In this document: piece after piece, positions 43,932 to 52,551 of the stretch
Layout: every line of letters begins with the position of its first letter
Numbering within the stretch: position 1 is the first letter of the stretch
Source: Paraburkholderia solitsugae
GTDB taxonomy: Bacteria > Pseudomonadota > Gammaproteobacteria > Burkholderiales > Burkholderiaceae
DNA: 64,000 nt
Direction: 5' to 3'
Assembly: GCF_013177695.1 (NCBI RefSeq)
Contig: NZ_WOEY01000058.1
Location: 62,001-126,000 of the forward strand
The notes under the pieces: generated by a model
What the model saw: the letters and a program-made list of their open reading frames with translations, nothing else
Databases searched by the model: none
What the model was told of the DNA's origin: nothing
Made by a program: the position numbers and the translations under genes

Positions 43932-45110
43932 ATGGATGAAATCGTCATCGTGGCAGCCGGACGCACGGCGGTAGGCAAATTCGGCGGTTCGCTCGCCAAG
44001 GTTGCCGCCACCGACCTGGGCGCACACGTCATCAGGCAATTGCTTGCAAAGATCGGCGTCGGGCCCGATCAGGTGAGCGAAGTCATCATGGGCCAGGTGC
44101 TCACGGCCGGCGTCGGGCAAAACCCCGCGCGCCAGGCATCGATACGCGCCGGTCTCGATCCGATGGTTCCGGCGATGACCATCAACAAGGTATGCGGGTC
44201 CGGTCTCAAGGCCACCCACCTGGCCGCGCAGGCCATCAAGTCGGGAGACGCCGAGATCGTGGTCGCCGGCGGCCAGGAAAACATGAGCGCATCGGCGCAC
44301 GTGTTGCCCAACTCGCGCGACGGCTTCCGCATGGGGGACGCGAAACTGGTCGACACGATGATCGTCGACGGGCTGTGGGACGCGTTCAATCAGTATCACA
44401 TGGGCACTACCGCCGAGAACGTCGCGAAGCAATACGGCATTTCGCGTCAGGAGCAGGACGAGTTTGCTGCCCACTCGCAGCAGAAAGCCGAGGCTGCGCA
44501 GAAGGCGGGCAAGTTCAAGGACGAGATCATCGCGCTGGAGATTCCTTCGAAGAAGGGGCCGGCGCTGTCCTTCGACACCGATGAATTCATCAAGGCCGGC
44601 GTCACGGCCGAGGCGCTCGGCGGCCTGCGCCCCGCGTTCGCCAAGGACGGCACGGTCACCGCGGGCAACGCATCGGGTATCAACGACGGCGCAGCCGCCG
44701 TCGTGATGATGCCGGCCTGGAAGGCCGAGATCCTTGGGCTGAAGCCGCTCGCGCGCATCAAGGCTTATGCGTCGGCCGGGGTGGACCCGAGCGTGATGGG
44801 CATGGGCCCGGTGCCGGCCTCCCAATTGTGTCTGAAGAAGGCCGGCTGGACCCCGCGTGACGTGGATCTGATGGAGATCAACGAAGCGTTCGCGGCCCAG
44901 GCGATCGCAGTGAACAAACAGATGGAGTGGGATACGAGCCGGATCAACGTGAACGGCGGGGCGATCGCGATCGGCCATCCGATCGGTGCCTCGGGCTGCC
45001 GCATCCTGGTGACACTGATCCACGAAATGATCCGCCGCGACGCGAAGCGCGGGCTGGCCAGCCTGTGCATCGGCGGAGGGATGGGCGTGGCGCTTGCCAT
45101 CGAGCGTTAG
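43932..45110 (+). CDS. phaA: Acetyl-CoA C-acetyltransferase (thiolase)
   Basis: A 392-residue thiolase II condensing two acetyl-CoA to acetoacetyl-CoA. Nucleophile Cys88 lies in 'TINKVCGSGLKATHLAAQAI', the active-site His in 'GGAIAIGHPIGASGCR', and the second Cys in 'LCIGGGMGVA'. GGAGG is placed well for ATG 43932. It is the first step of PHB synthesis; the reductase (46862) and depolymerase (47791) follow, but no PHB synthase is present in the window. It follows dctA by 45 bases. Confidence 0.94.
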   Translation: MDEIVIVAAGRTAVGKFGGSLAKVAATDLGAHVIRQLLAKIGVGPDQVSEVIMGQVLTAGVGQNPARQASIRAGLDPMVPAMTINKVCGSGLKATHLAAQAIKSGDAEIVVAGGQENMSASAHVLPNSRDGFRMGDAKLVDTMIVDGLWDAFNQYHMGTTAENVAKQYGISRQEQDEFAAHSQQKAEAAQKAGKFKDEIIALEIPSKKGPALSFDTDEFIKAGVTAEALGGLRPAFAKDGTVTAGNASGINDGAAAVVMMPAWKAEILGLKPLARIKAYASAGVDPSVMGMGPVPASQLCLKKAGWTPRDVDLMEINEAFAAQAIAVNKQMEWDTSRINVNGGAIAIGHPIGASGCRILVTLIHEMIRRDAKRGLASLCIGGGMGVALAIER

Positions 45111-45162
45111 TCGTTAGTCAGTACTCGAGCACACCAGTCACAGTATCTAGCGAGCAGACATC

Positions 45163-46164
45163 ATGACTCTTACCGTTAATACCCCGCAGGAATTCGTCAC
45201 CCGTTGGCTCAACCTGGCGCAACCGCGCCTTGGCGCCAAGCCCTTATCCTGCACCGACGAGTGGTTCGCGCCGGCCGAGCGCATGTTGAGCCCCGACCCC
45301 GCGGTGTTCATCGTCGGTAAATTCGACGACCACGGCAAGTGGATGGACGGTTGGGAAACGCGGCGGCGCCGTGGCGGCGGCTACGACCAGTGCGTCGTCA
45401 AGCTGGGGCTGCCTGGCATCATCAAAGGCGTGGAGATCGACACCAGCCACTTCACCGGCAACTTTCCGCCGGCGGCGTCGCTCGACGCGTGCTACAGCGA
45501 CGGCGATCCGACCGACAGCACGGTGTGGCAGGAGGTGGTGCCGTCGGTCAATCTGCAAGGCAATTCGCACCACTATGTGTCGGTCGACGATGAGCGCACC
45601 TGGACTCACGTTCGCCTGAACATCTATCCGGATGGCGGCGTCGCGCGCCTGCGCATTCACGGGCAGGTTCAGTGCAACTGGGACAAGCGCGATCCGCAGG
45701 CCGTGGTCGACCTCTGCGCGGTGGAAAACGGCGGCCGGCCGATTGCCTGGAACGACTCGCACTTCGGGCCGCCGCATCCGCTGTTGACCCCCGGCCGCGG
45801 CGTCAATATGGGCGACGGTTGGGAAACGCGGCGGCGCCGCGAGCCGGGCAACGACTGGCTGATCATCGAGCTCGGGCATCTGGGCACGATCGAGGACATT
45901 GTCGTCGACACCGCCCACTTCAAGGGTAACTTCCCCGACCGCTGTTCGATCCAGGCGGCTCACGTGACCGGCGGCACCGAGCAATCACTAATCACACAGA
46001 GCATGTTCTGGCCTGTGCTGCTGCCCGAACAGAAGCTGGGCATGGACGCGATCCACAAGTTCAGCGAGCAGGTGCAGAGCATCGGCCCGGTCAGCCACGT
46101 GCGCCTGAACATTTTCCCGGACGGCGGGATCAGCCGTTTGCGCCTATTCGGCAAGATCGCCTGA
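45163..46164 (+). CDS. alc: Allantoicase
   Basis: A 333-residue allantoicase hydrolysing allantoate to ureidoglycolate and urea. Two homologous jelly-roll repeats are visible: 'GKWMDGWETRRRR' with 'TSHFTGNFP' and 'THVRLNIYPDGGVARLRIHG', then 'VNMGDGWETRRRR' with 'TAHFKGNFP' and 'SHVRLNIFPDGGISRLRLFG'. The family length is normal. It is 20 bases before ureidoglycolate lyase, forming a two-step unit that releases glyoxylate for gcl. No allantoinase or uricase is in the window. Confidence 0.95.
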   Translation: MTLTVNTPQEFVTRWLNLAQPRLGAKPLSCTDEWFAPAERMLSPDPAVFIVGKFDDHGKWMDGWETRRRRGGGYDQCVVKLGLPGIIKGVEIDTSHFTGNFPPAASLDACYSDGDPTDSTVWQEVVPSVNLQGNSHHYVSVDDERTWTHVRLNIYPDGGVARLRIHGQVQCNWDKRDPQAVVDLCAVENGGRPIAWNDSHFGPPHPLLTPGRGVNMGDGWETRRRREPGNDWLIIELGHLGTIEDIVVDTAHFKGNFPDRCSIQAAHVTGGTEQSLITQSMFWPVLLPEQKLGMDAIHKFSEQVQSIGPVSHVRLNIFPDGGISRLRLFGKIA

Positions 46165-46184
46165 GCGCCAGGGAGGCAAACGCC

Positions 46185-46688
46185 ATGTCATCGCAAACAC
46201 TGGAGTTGATGCCGTTGACGCACGAAGCCTTTGCGTCGTTCGGGGATGTCATCGAGTACGAGGGGCGTGATTTTTTCCATATCAACGACAAGATGGTTGA
46301 GCGGTATCACGACCTTGCACGCGTGGATACGCAGGAGGCGGGTGGCCGGACGCTGATCAGCTGGCTGCGCGCCCAGCCGAATACGTTTCCGTCGACGGTC
46401 AAGTTTGTCGAGCGTCACCAGCTATCGAGCCAGGCATTCATTCCGCTCGATACCAATCCGTTTGTCGTGGTGGTGGCGCCGCGCGGCGACACGGTCAAGG
46501 TCAGCGATCTGCGTGCCTTCGTCACGAACGGCAGGCAGGGGGTGAACTATCACCGCGGCGTGTGGCACCACGTGCTGCTGGTGCCGAAGCGAGCCATGCA
46601 ATTCATCGTGGTCGATCGCGGCGGACCCGAACGCAACTGCGATGAATTCTGGTTTGGGGAAGAGGAGCAGCCCATGCTCAAGGTATAG
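46185..46688 (+). CDS. allA: Ureidoglycolate lyase
   Basis: A 167-residue cupin-like lyase splitting ureidoglycolate to glyoxylate and urea. It has 'LELMPLTHEAFASFGDVIEY', 'VERHQLSSQAFIPLD', 'VVVAPRGD' and 'NYHRGVWHHVLLVPKRAMQF', matching AllA. An AGGGAGG site precedes the ATG. It directly feeds the glyoxylate carboligase pathway encoded about 10 kb upstream. Confidence 0.95.
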   Translation: MSSQTLELMPLTHEAFASFGDVIEYEGRDFFHINDKMVERYHDLARVDTQEAGGRTLISWLRAQPNTFPSTVKFVERHQLSSQAFIPLDTNPFVVVVAPRGDTVKVSDLRAFVTNGRQGVNYHRGVWHHVLLVPKRAMQFIVVDRGGPERNCDEFWFGEEEQPMLKV

Positions 46689-46734
46689 CCTGGCGCATGG
46701 ACGTATCGACCTGGCGCGGCTGGCGCTCATTGCC

Positions 46735-46800
46735 GGTTTCGCCAGCTAGCGGAAACGGTGGCTAAAACGGTGGCTGAAGCGGACGCCGAAACGGACGCTG
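46735..46800. repeat. Short imperfect tandem repeats before phaB
   Basis: The non-coding gap between allA and phaB contains degenerate copies of an 11-12 base unit (AAACGGTGGCT twice, then GCGGACGCCGA and ACGGACGCTGA). No function is evident. Confidence 0.4.
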
Positions 46801-46861
46801 ATCGTGCGGTATCGGCGACCCGGCCATCCGATCACAACAATGATTTTGGAGGAGTTCAATC

Positions 46862-47605
46862 ATGGCAGAACGAGTGGTACTGGTAACCGGCGGCATGGGC
46901 GGCCTGGGCGAAGCGATCTGCGCAAAGATGGCGGACGCTGGTTATCGCGTCGCTACGACGTATTCGCCCGGTAACAAGAAGGTCAACGACTGGCTGGCGA
47001 CCATGAAGGAGAAGGGTTACGACATCGTCGCCGTACCCTGCGACGTGACCGACTACGAATCCTGCGCCAAGGCGGCCGCCGAGGTTCAGGCGAAACTTGG
47101 GCCGATCGATATCCTGGTCAATAACGCCGGCATCACCCGCGACATGACCTTCAAGAAGATGGACAAGATCAACTGGGACGCGGTGCTTCGGACCAATCTG
47201 GATAGTTTGTTCAACATGTCGAAGCCGCTCGTCGACGCCATGGTCGAACGCGGCTGGGGGCGGGTGATCAACGTGTCGTCCGTCAATGGCTCCAAGGGTG
47301 CGTTCGGGCAGACGAACTACTCCGCGGCCAAGGCCGGCGTGCATGGTTTCAGCAAGGCGCTGGCCCTGGAAGTGGCGAAGAAGGGTGTCACGGTGAATAC
47401 CGTGTCGCCCGGCTATATCGGCACAGCGATGGTGACGGCCATTCGGAAGGACGTGCTGGACTCGAAGATCCTGCCGCAAATTCCGGTCGGGCGGCTTGGC
47501 AAGCCGGATGAAGTAGCGGGCTTGATCATCTACCTGGCTTCCGAAGAGGCCGCGTTCGTGACCGGCGCCAACATCGCCATCAACGGTGGGCAGCACATGC
47601 AGTAG
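46862..47605 (+). CDS. phaB: Acetoacetyl-CoA reductase
   Basis: A 247-residue short-chain dehydrogenase reducing acetoacetyl-CoA to (R)-3-hydroxybutyryl-CoA with NADPH. It has the cofactor motif 'VTGGMGGLGEAICAKMADAG', 'LVNNAGITRDMTFKKM', catalytic Ser in 'INVSSVNGSKGAFGQTNYSA' with Tyr and Lys in YSAAK, and 'VSPGYIGTAMV'. Strong TTGGAGGAG precedes the ATG. The second PHB-synthesis enzyme, it follows the allantoin genes rather than phaCA. Confidence 0.95.
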   Translation: MAERVVLVTGGMGGLGEAICAKMADAGYRVATTYSPGNKKVNDWLATMKEKGYDIVAVPCDVTDYESCAKAAAEVQAKLGPIDILVNNAGITRDMTFKKMDKINWDAVLRTNLDSLFNMSKPLVDAMVERGWGRVINVSSVNGSKGAFGQTNYSAAKAGVHGFSKALALEVAKKGVTVNTVSPGYIGTAMVTAIRKDVLDSKILPQIPVGRLGKPDEVAGLIIYLASEEAAFVTGANIAINGGQHMQ

Positions 47606-47612
47606 CAGTGAG

Positions 47613-47628
47613 ACCGGCGAACGCCGGT
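47613..47628 (+). terminator. Hairpin after phaB
   Basis: A compact stem ACCGGCG/CGCCGGT with a two-base AA centre, seven bases after the phaB stop and followed by TTTGT. Probably a modest intrinsic terminator. Confidence 0.6.
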
Positions 47629-47790
47629 TTGTACCCATCGATAGGCAGTCGCACGCCATTATCCTGACCCACGCGCGCTGGAAAACGGTGCGCCGGCGGG
47701 ATCCCTGAGAGGCGATTTCGTGAGTCGCGTCACCACGGTCTGCTGACTGCGGGGGGCGGCGCGCGAACCGCCTCAACCCCAGGAGGACTT

Positions 47791-49080
47791 ATGCTTTACC
47801 AATGGCATGAATTACAGCGTGCGTTTCTGAGCCCGCTGACTGCCGGGGCGCACGCTGCCTCGAACTCGTTCGCGAATCCGGCCAGCCCGCTTGCCTATGT
47901 GCCTGGCGCCAATCGCCTGTCGGCCGGCTGCGAGTTGCTGTACCGGTTCGGCAAGGACTACGAAAAACCCGAATTCAACCTGCGCCAGATCGTCAAGGGC
48001 GGTCACAATATCCCGATCATCGAACAGACGATCATCGAGAAGCCGTTTTGCCGCCTGCAGCGCTTCAAGCGTTTCGCCGACGACAGCCGGACGGTCGCGC
48101 AGATGAAAGACGAGCCGGTCGTGCTGGTGTGCGCACCGCTGTCCGGCCATCATGCCACGCTGTTGCGCGACACCGTGCGCACGCTGCTGCAAGACCACAA
48201 GGTGTACATCACCGACTGGATCGACGCGCGCATGGTGCCGACGAGCGAAGGCGCGTTCCATCTCGACGATTACGTCGCTTACATCCAGGAATTCATCCGC
48301 CACATCGGCGCGAAGAATCTGCATGTGATTTCCGTCTGCCAGCCGACGGTGCCGGTGCTCGCCGCCATCTCGCTGATGGCGAGCCGCGGCGAAGCCACGC
48401 CGCGCACCATGACGATGATGGGCGGGCCGATCGACGCGCGCAAGAGCCCGACTTCGGTCAACTCGCTCGCCACGGAGCATTCGCTCGGATGGTTCGACAA
48501 CAATGTGATTCACACCGTGCCGCCAAACTATCCGGGCAGCGGGCGCAAGGTCTATCCGGGTTTCCTGCAGCACGCCGGCTTCGTCGCGACGAACCCCCAA
48601 CGGCACGCGGCGTCGCACTGGGATTACTACCAGAGCCTGCTGCGCGGCGACGAAGACGACGCCGAGGCGCACCGCCGTTTCTATGACGAGTACAACGCCG
48701 TGCTCGACATGGCCGCCGAGTACTACCTCGACACGATTCGCGTCGTGTTCCAGGAATTTTGTCTCGCGGAAGGCACGTGGGACGTCGCGGGCGATCGCGT
48801 GCGTCCGCAGGACATCAGGAAGACCGCGCTTCTCACGATCGAGGGCGAGCTCGACGACATCTCCGGCGACGGCCAGACGCGCGCGGCACACGCGTTGTGC
48901 AGCGGCATTCCGGAAGAGAACAAGCGTCACTTCACCGCGGAGAAATGCGGCCACTACGGCATTTTCTCGGGCCGCCGCTGGCGCACGATTGTTTATCCGC
49001 AATTGCGCGACTTCATTCTCGAGCACAACCAGGCACCGAGGCAGATAGCCAGGCGCGATGCCGAAAAGGTCGAAGCGTAA
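47791..49080 (+). CDS. phaZ: Intracellular polyhydroxybutyrate depolymerase
   Basis: A 429-residue intracellular PHB depolymerase. The lipase-box position carries a catalytic Cys (Cys183 in 'HVISVCQPTVPVLAAISL'), the known arrangement for PhaZ1-type thiol depolymerases, with Asp in 'GELDDISGDGQT' and His in 'EKCGHYGIFSGRRWR'. No signal peptide is present, in line with acting on native granules in the cytoplasm. AGGAGG precedes the ATG. It allows stored PHB to be remobilised alongside the synthesis genes. Confidence 0.94.
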   Translation: MLYQWHELQRAFLSPLTAGAHAASNSFANPASPLAYVPGANRLSAGCELLYRFGKDYEKPEFNLRQIVKGGHNIPIIEQTIIEKPFCRLQRFKRFADDSRTVAQMKDEPVVLVCAPLSGHHATLLRDTVRTLLQDHKVYITDWIDARMVPTSEGAFHLDDYVAYIQEFIRHIGAKNLHVISVCQPTVPVLAAISLMASRGEATPRTMTMMGGPIDARKSPTSVNSLATEHSLGWFDNNVIHTVPPNYPGSGRKVYPGFLQHAGFVATNPQRHAASHWDYYQSLLRGDEDDAEAHRRFYDEYNAVLDMAAEYYLDTIRVVFQEFCLAEGTWDVAGDRVRPQDIRKTALLTIEGELDDISGDGQTRAAHALCSGIPEENKRHFTAEKCGHYGIFSGRRWRTIVYPQLRDFILEHNQAPRQIARRDAEKVEA

Positions 49081-49201
49081 GCGAGCCGCGCGCCCCTGGA
49101 AAACGTGCTGATTGCATGCATCCGGCCTGTGAAGATACGCAAGCCGTGCATCAGCAGATTGTCATTCGCATCGTTGTAGCCCGACCGATCAAGGAAAAAT
49201 T

Positions 49202-50794
49202 ATGGCGATCCCGCTTGCGCTGCCCAAGGGTATGGAAATCACGGCTGAGATCAGGCCGGGCTTCGAAACGATCCTCACGCGCGACGCGCTCGAACTCGTC
49301 GCGAAGCTGCATCGGACATTTGAGCCGCGTCGCCAGGCGCTGCTGCAGGCGCGCGTCGAGCGCGCGAGGCGGCTCGATGCCGGCGAGCGCCCCGATTTCC
49401 TCCGCGAAACGAAGAGCGTGCGCGAAGACGACTGGAAGATCGCTCCGTTGCCGCAGGATTTGCAATGCCGTCGCGTGGAAATCACCGGTCCGGTCGAGCG
49501 CAAGATGATTATCAACGCGTTGAATTCCGGCGCGGATTCGTACATGGCGGACTTCGAGGATTCGAACGCACCGAGCTGGGATAACCAGATCAGCGGCAAC
49601 ATCAATTTGATGGATGCGGTACGCCGCACGATCTCGCTGGAGCAGAACGGCAAGTCGTACGAGCTGAACGACAGGATTGCCACGCTGATCGTGCGGCCAC
49701 GCGGCTGGCACCTCGACGAGAAGCACGTGATGGTCGATAGTCAGCGCGTGTCGGGTGGTATTTTCGATTTCGCGCTGTTCCTGTTCCATAACGCGAAAGA
49801 ACAGATCGCGCGCGGCACCGCGCCGTACTTCTATCTACCGAAGATGGAGAGCCATCTCGAAGCGCGTCTGTGGAACGAGATCTTCGTCGCCGCACAGGAC
49901 GCCGTTGGCATTCCACGTGGCACGATTCGCGCGACCGTGCTGATCGAAACGATCCTCGCCGCGTTCGAAATGGACGAGATTCTGTACGAGCTGCGTGAAC
50001 ACAGCTCGGGCCTGAATGCCGGCCGCTGGGACTACATCTTCTCGGCGATCAAGAAGTTCAAGAACGACCGCGATTTCTGTCTCGCCGACCGCTCGCAGAT
50101 CACGATGACCTCGCCGTTCATGCGTGCCTACGCGCTGCTGTTGCTGAAGACCTGCCATCGCCGCAACGCACCGGCAATCGGCGGCATGAGCGCGCTGATC
50201 CCGATCAAGAACGATCCGGCAGCCAACGACCGTGCCATGGTCGGCGTGCGCTCGGGCAAGGCGTGCGATGCGAGCGACGGTTACGACGGCGGCTGGGTCG
50301 CGCATCCGGGCCTCGTGCCGGTCGCCATGAAGGAGTTCGTGAACGTGCTCGGCGACAAGCCGAATCAGATCGTCAAGCAGCGCGACGACGTGCTCGTCAC
50401 CGCGAAGGATCTACTCGATTTCCGTCCGCAAGCGCCGATCACCGAAGCGGGCTTGCGCAACAACATCAACGTCGGGATTCACTACCTGGGTGCGTGGCTG
50501 GGCGGCAATGGCTGCGTACCGATTCACAACCTGATGGAAGACGCGGCCACTGCGGAAATCTCGCGCTCTCAGGTTTGGCAGTGGATCCGCTCGCCGAAGG
50601 GTGCGCTTGACGACGGCCGCAAGGTCACCGCGGAACTGGTGCGTGATCTGACGAAGCAGGAACTCGACAACGTGAAGCGGGCAGTCGGTGGCGACACGAA
50701 ACTGTATGAACGCGCCGCGCAGATCTTCGAAGCGATGTCGACATCGGAACAGTTCACCGACTTCCTGACGCTGCCGCTCTACGAGGAGTTCTGA
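49202..50794 (+). CDS. aceB: Malate synthase A
   Basis: A 530-residue malate synthase condensing glyoxylate with acetyl-CoA. It shows 'DFEDSNAPSWDNQISGNINL', catalytic Arg in 'LIVRPRGWHLDEKH', metal-binding Glu and Asp in 'TVLIETILAAFEMDEILYEL' and 'GLNAGRWDYIFSAIKK', and Asp base in 'LMEDAATAEISRSQVWQWI'. The family's 'DGTWVAHP' reads 'DGGWVAHP' here. AAGGA precedes the ATG. No isocitrate lyase is nearby, so glyoxylate probably comes from the allantoin or other C2 routes. Confidence 0.96.
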   Translation: MAIPLALPKGMEITAEIRPGFETILTRDALELVAKLHRTFEPRRQALLQARVERARRLDAGERPDFLRETKSVREDDWKIAPLPQDLQCRRVEITGPVERKMIINALNSGADSYMADFEDSNAPSWDNQISGNINLMDAVRRTISLEQNGKSYELNDRIATLIVRPRGWHLDEKHVMVDSQRVSGGIFDFALFLFHNAKEQIARGTAPYFYLPKMESHLEARLWNEIFVAAQDAVGIPRGTIRATVLIETILAAFEMDEILYELREHSSGLNAGRWDYIFSAIKKFKNDRDFCLADRSQITMTSPFMRAYALLLLKTCHRRNAPAIGGMSALIPIKNDPAANDRAMVGVRSGKACDASDGYDGGWVAHPGLVPVAMKEFVNVLGDKPNQIVKQRDDVLVTAKDLLDFRPQAPITEAGLRNNINVGIHYLGAWLGGNGCVPIHNLMEDAATAEISRSQVWQWIRSPKGALDDGRKVTAELVRDLTKQELDNVKRAVGGDTKLYERAAQIFEAMSTSEQFTDFLTLPLYEEF

Positions 50795-50821
50795 CAAGGC
50801 GTGTGCGTGACGACTGCCCTT

Positions 50822-52411
50822 TCAGGAAAACATCGAACGCGTGTAAGACAGCAAGCGAGGCACGATTTCCTCTTCCAGCCGCGCCACCGTCCAGTCCCGT
50901 TTCGGCGCGGACACCACCATGGCGCCGAGCACCTGACCGTCGGCTTCGACGATAGGCGCGGCGACGTTGACTTCGAACATGATCGATTGCTGGTCGGTGA
51001 ACGCATAGCCCTTTTCGCGCGCGGCGACGATGGCCCGTTGCAGCGTGTCTTTGTCGGTAATCGTGAACGGCGTGACCGGCTTGGGCGTGCTGCTCGCGAG
51101 GACGGCGTCGAGCCGCTCATCGTCCAGCGTTGAAAGAATCGCGAGGCCGCCCGACGTACTGAGTGCCTGTAGCCGTCGGCCGACGAATGCAGTGTGGTAG
51201 TCGGCGTGCGGATGGCTTTGTACGTGCAGCAAGTGAACGATGTCGTTGTCCGCCAGTATGCAAAACGAGCAGCGCAGCCCGCAGTGGTCACGCAGCTGCA
51301 CCAGACGTGGCCAGATCGTCTTGATGATGCGGTTGCTCATCTGGAAGTTGAACAGCATGTCGAGCGTCTTCACGGTCAGCCGGAAGGTCTTGTGCCGCGC
51401 ATCTTTCTCGACGTAGCCGCACGCCATCAACGTGTCGACGATGCGCTGGACGGTCGCAACAGGGAGTCCGGTCAAGCGGTGCAGGGCGGTCAGCGTAGGT
51501 ACCGAGTTGGCGGGCGTGAACGCTTCGAACACCCGGAAACCGCGCGCGACTGACGCGATGAACAACGGATCGTCTTCGTCTTCTTCGGGGGCCGCCAATG
51601 CGTCCTTGCCTTCGGCCGGGCGCGATACCGCGCGCGACCACGTCTGGATCCTGAGGTTGGAGAGCGCGCGCGCGGTGGCCAGCACGGGCTGCACAAACTG
51701 GCTGACCAGATCGTCCTCATTCACTTCGCCAAGCCATCCGGATACCGATACGGCGGCAAGACACTCGCCATCCGCGTCGAGCACGGCGGCGCTGATCGTC
51801 GTTTCGTCATTAACGGTGCTGCCCGCTTCGAGGACATACCCTCGCGCGGCTGCGTCCGTGAACGCGTGTTCGCAAGCGGCCTGCTCAGCGGGCGTCAGGA
51901 CCGGATCGGAAGCCTCCGCTAACTCCGCGATCCGCTCAGCCAGGACCTCGGCAGGCAGGCGCGACACCATCGCGCGTCCGGGGGCGGAAGCGAGCGCCGG
52001 TAAGCGTTCGCCGATCGGCGCCATGGCGCGCGAATCGGCTGCGGAAGGCACGCGCGCGATGTTGACGATGTCCGCTCCCTGCATCACCCACAGGTCCGCG
52101 CGCAGATGCGTGCGTGCGCTCAGATCGACCAGCTCGGGCATGGCCAGATCGATCAGGTGATTCGTGCTGGTGAAGGTGTGCGCGATGCACGCGCTCCGGT
52201 ACGTCAACGACAGCGCCAACGACACCTCGTCGCGATGCAGGTACCCGCAGCGCACAAGGGTATGCGTCACACGTTGCGCGCTGCTGCGGTTCATGCCCGT
52301 CAGCGCCGCGATTTCGGCAATGCGCAGATCCGGCGCCGCAGGGCCAAACGCCTCTAACACCGTCAGCGCTTTCTCGAGTGCTGCGATCCGGGAACGATGG
52401 TCTTCACTCAT
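50822..52411 (-). CDS. Tandem (double) IclR-family regulator
   Basis: A 529-residue protein made of two IclR units in series. Unit 1 (~1-260) has a helix-turn-helix at 'LRIAEIAALTGMNRSSAQRV' and an effector domain. Unit 2 (~275-529) has 'PTLTALHRLTGLPVATVQRI' and its own effector domain ending 'ALSTSGGLAILSTLDDERLD', 'VAAPIVEADGQVLGAMVVSA'. Ordinary IclR proteins have one unit of about 260 residues. It diverges from the ABC operon, and a perfect 12-bp inverted repeat (52430-52462) lies in the intergenic gap. It is expected to repress that operon until an amine-type ligand is present (inference). Confidence 0.92.
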   Translation of the reverse strand: MSEDHRSRIAALEKALTVLEAFGPAAPDLRIAEIAALTGMNRSSAQRVTHTLVRCGYLHRDEVSLALSLTYRSACIAHTFTSTNHLIDLAMPELVDLSARTHLRADLWVMQGADIVNIARVPSAADSRAMAPIGERLPALASAPGRAMVSRLPAEVLAERIAELAEASDPVLTPAEQAACEHAFTDAAARGYVLEAGSTVNDETTISAAVLDADGECLAAVSVSGWLGEVNEDDLVSQFVQPVLATARALSNLRIQTWSRAVSRPAEGKDALAAPEEDEDDPLFIASVARGFRVFEAFTPANSVPTLTALHRLTGLPVATVQRIVDTLMACGYVEKDARHKTFRLTVKTLDMLFNFQMSNRIIKTIWPRLVQLRDHCGLRCSFCILADNDIVHLLHVQSHPHADYHTAFVGRRLQALSTSGGLAILSTLDDERLDAVLASSTPKPVTPFTITDKDTLQRAIVAAREKGYAFTDQQSIMFEVNVAAPIVEADGQVLGAMVVSAPKRDWTVARLEEEIVPRLLSYTRSMFS

Positions 52412-52429
52412 TAGGGGTTCCTCTAGGGA

Positions 52430-52462
52430 CGACCAAAAGTCATTGACATCGACTTTTGGTCG
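52430..52462. promoter_or_regulatory. Probable IclR operator (12-bp perfect inverted repeat)
   Basis: The arms CGACCAAAAGTC and GACTTTTGGTCG are perfect inverted copies separated by 9 bases. The dyad straddles the -35 element of the rightward promoter and begins 19 bases from the start of the divergent IclR gene. It could repress both directions. Confidence 0.8.
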
Positions 52463-52471
52463 AACAATGAT
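52443..52471 (+). promoter_or_regulatory. Sigma-70-like promoter of the ABC transporter operon
   Basis: TTGACA (52443-52448) and AATGAT (52466-52471) are 17 bases apart. The -35 is a consensus match and lies inside the inverted-repeat spacer. Transcription would start about 75 bases before the ATPase gene. Confidence 0.6.
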
Positions 52472-52551
52472 AGCGCCAATCGAATAACAGTAATGATAAT
52501 CGCATTGCGGTAAAACGTCAAGCGTTCACAGCAAAGCCAAGGAGCAACACA

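Noticed and set aside
46735..46800. Possible CRISPR or minisatellite in the allA-phaB gap
   Set aside because: Units are only 11-12 bases, degenerate and few, with no spacers.
47812..49026. A 404-codon open frame antisense to phaZ
   Set aside because: Shadow of the depolymerase gene, whose catalytic Cys183 and other motifs are intact on the plus strand.
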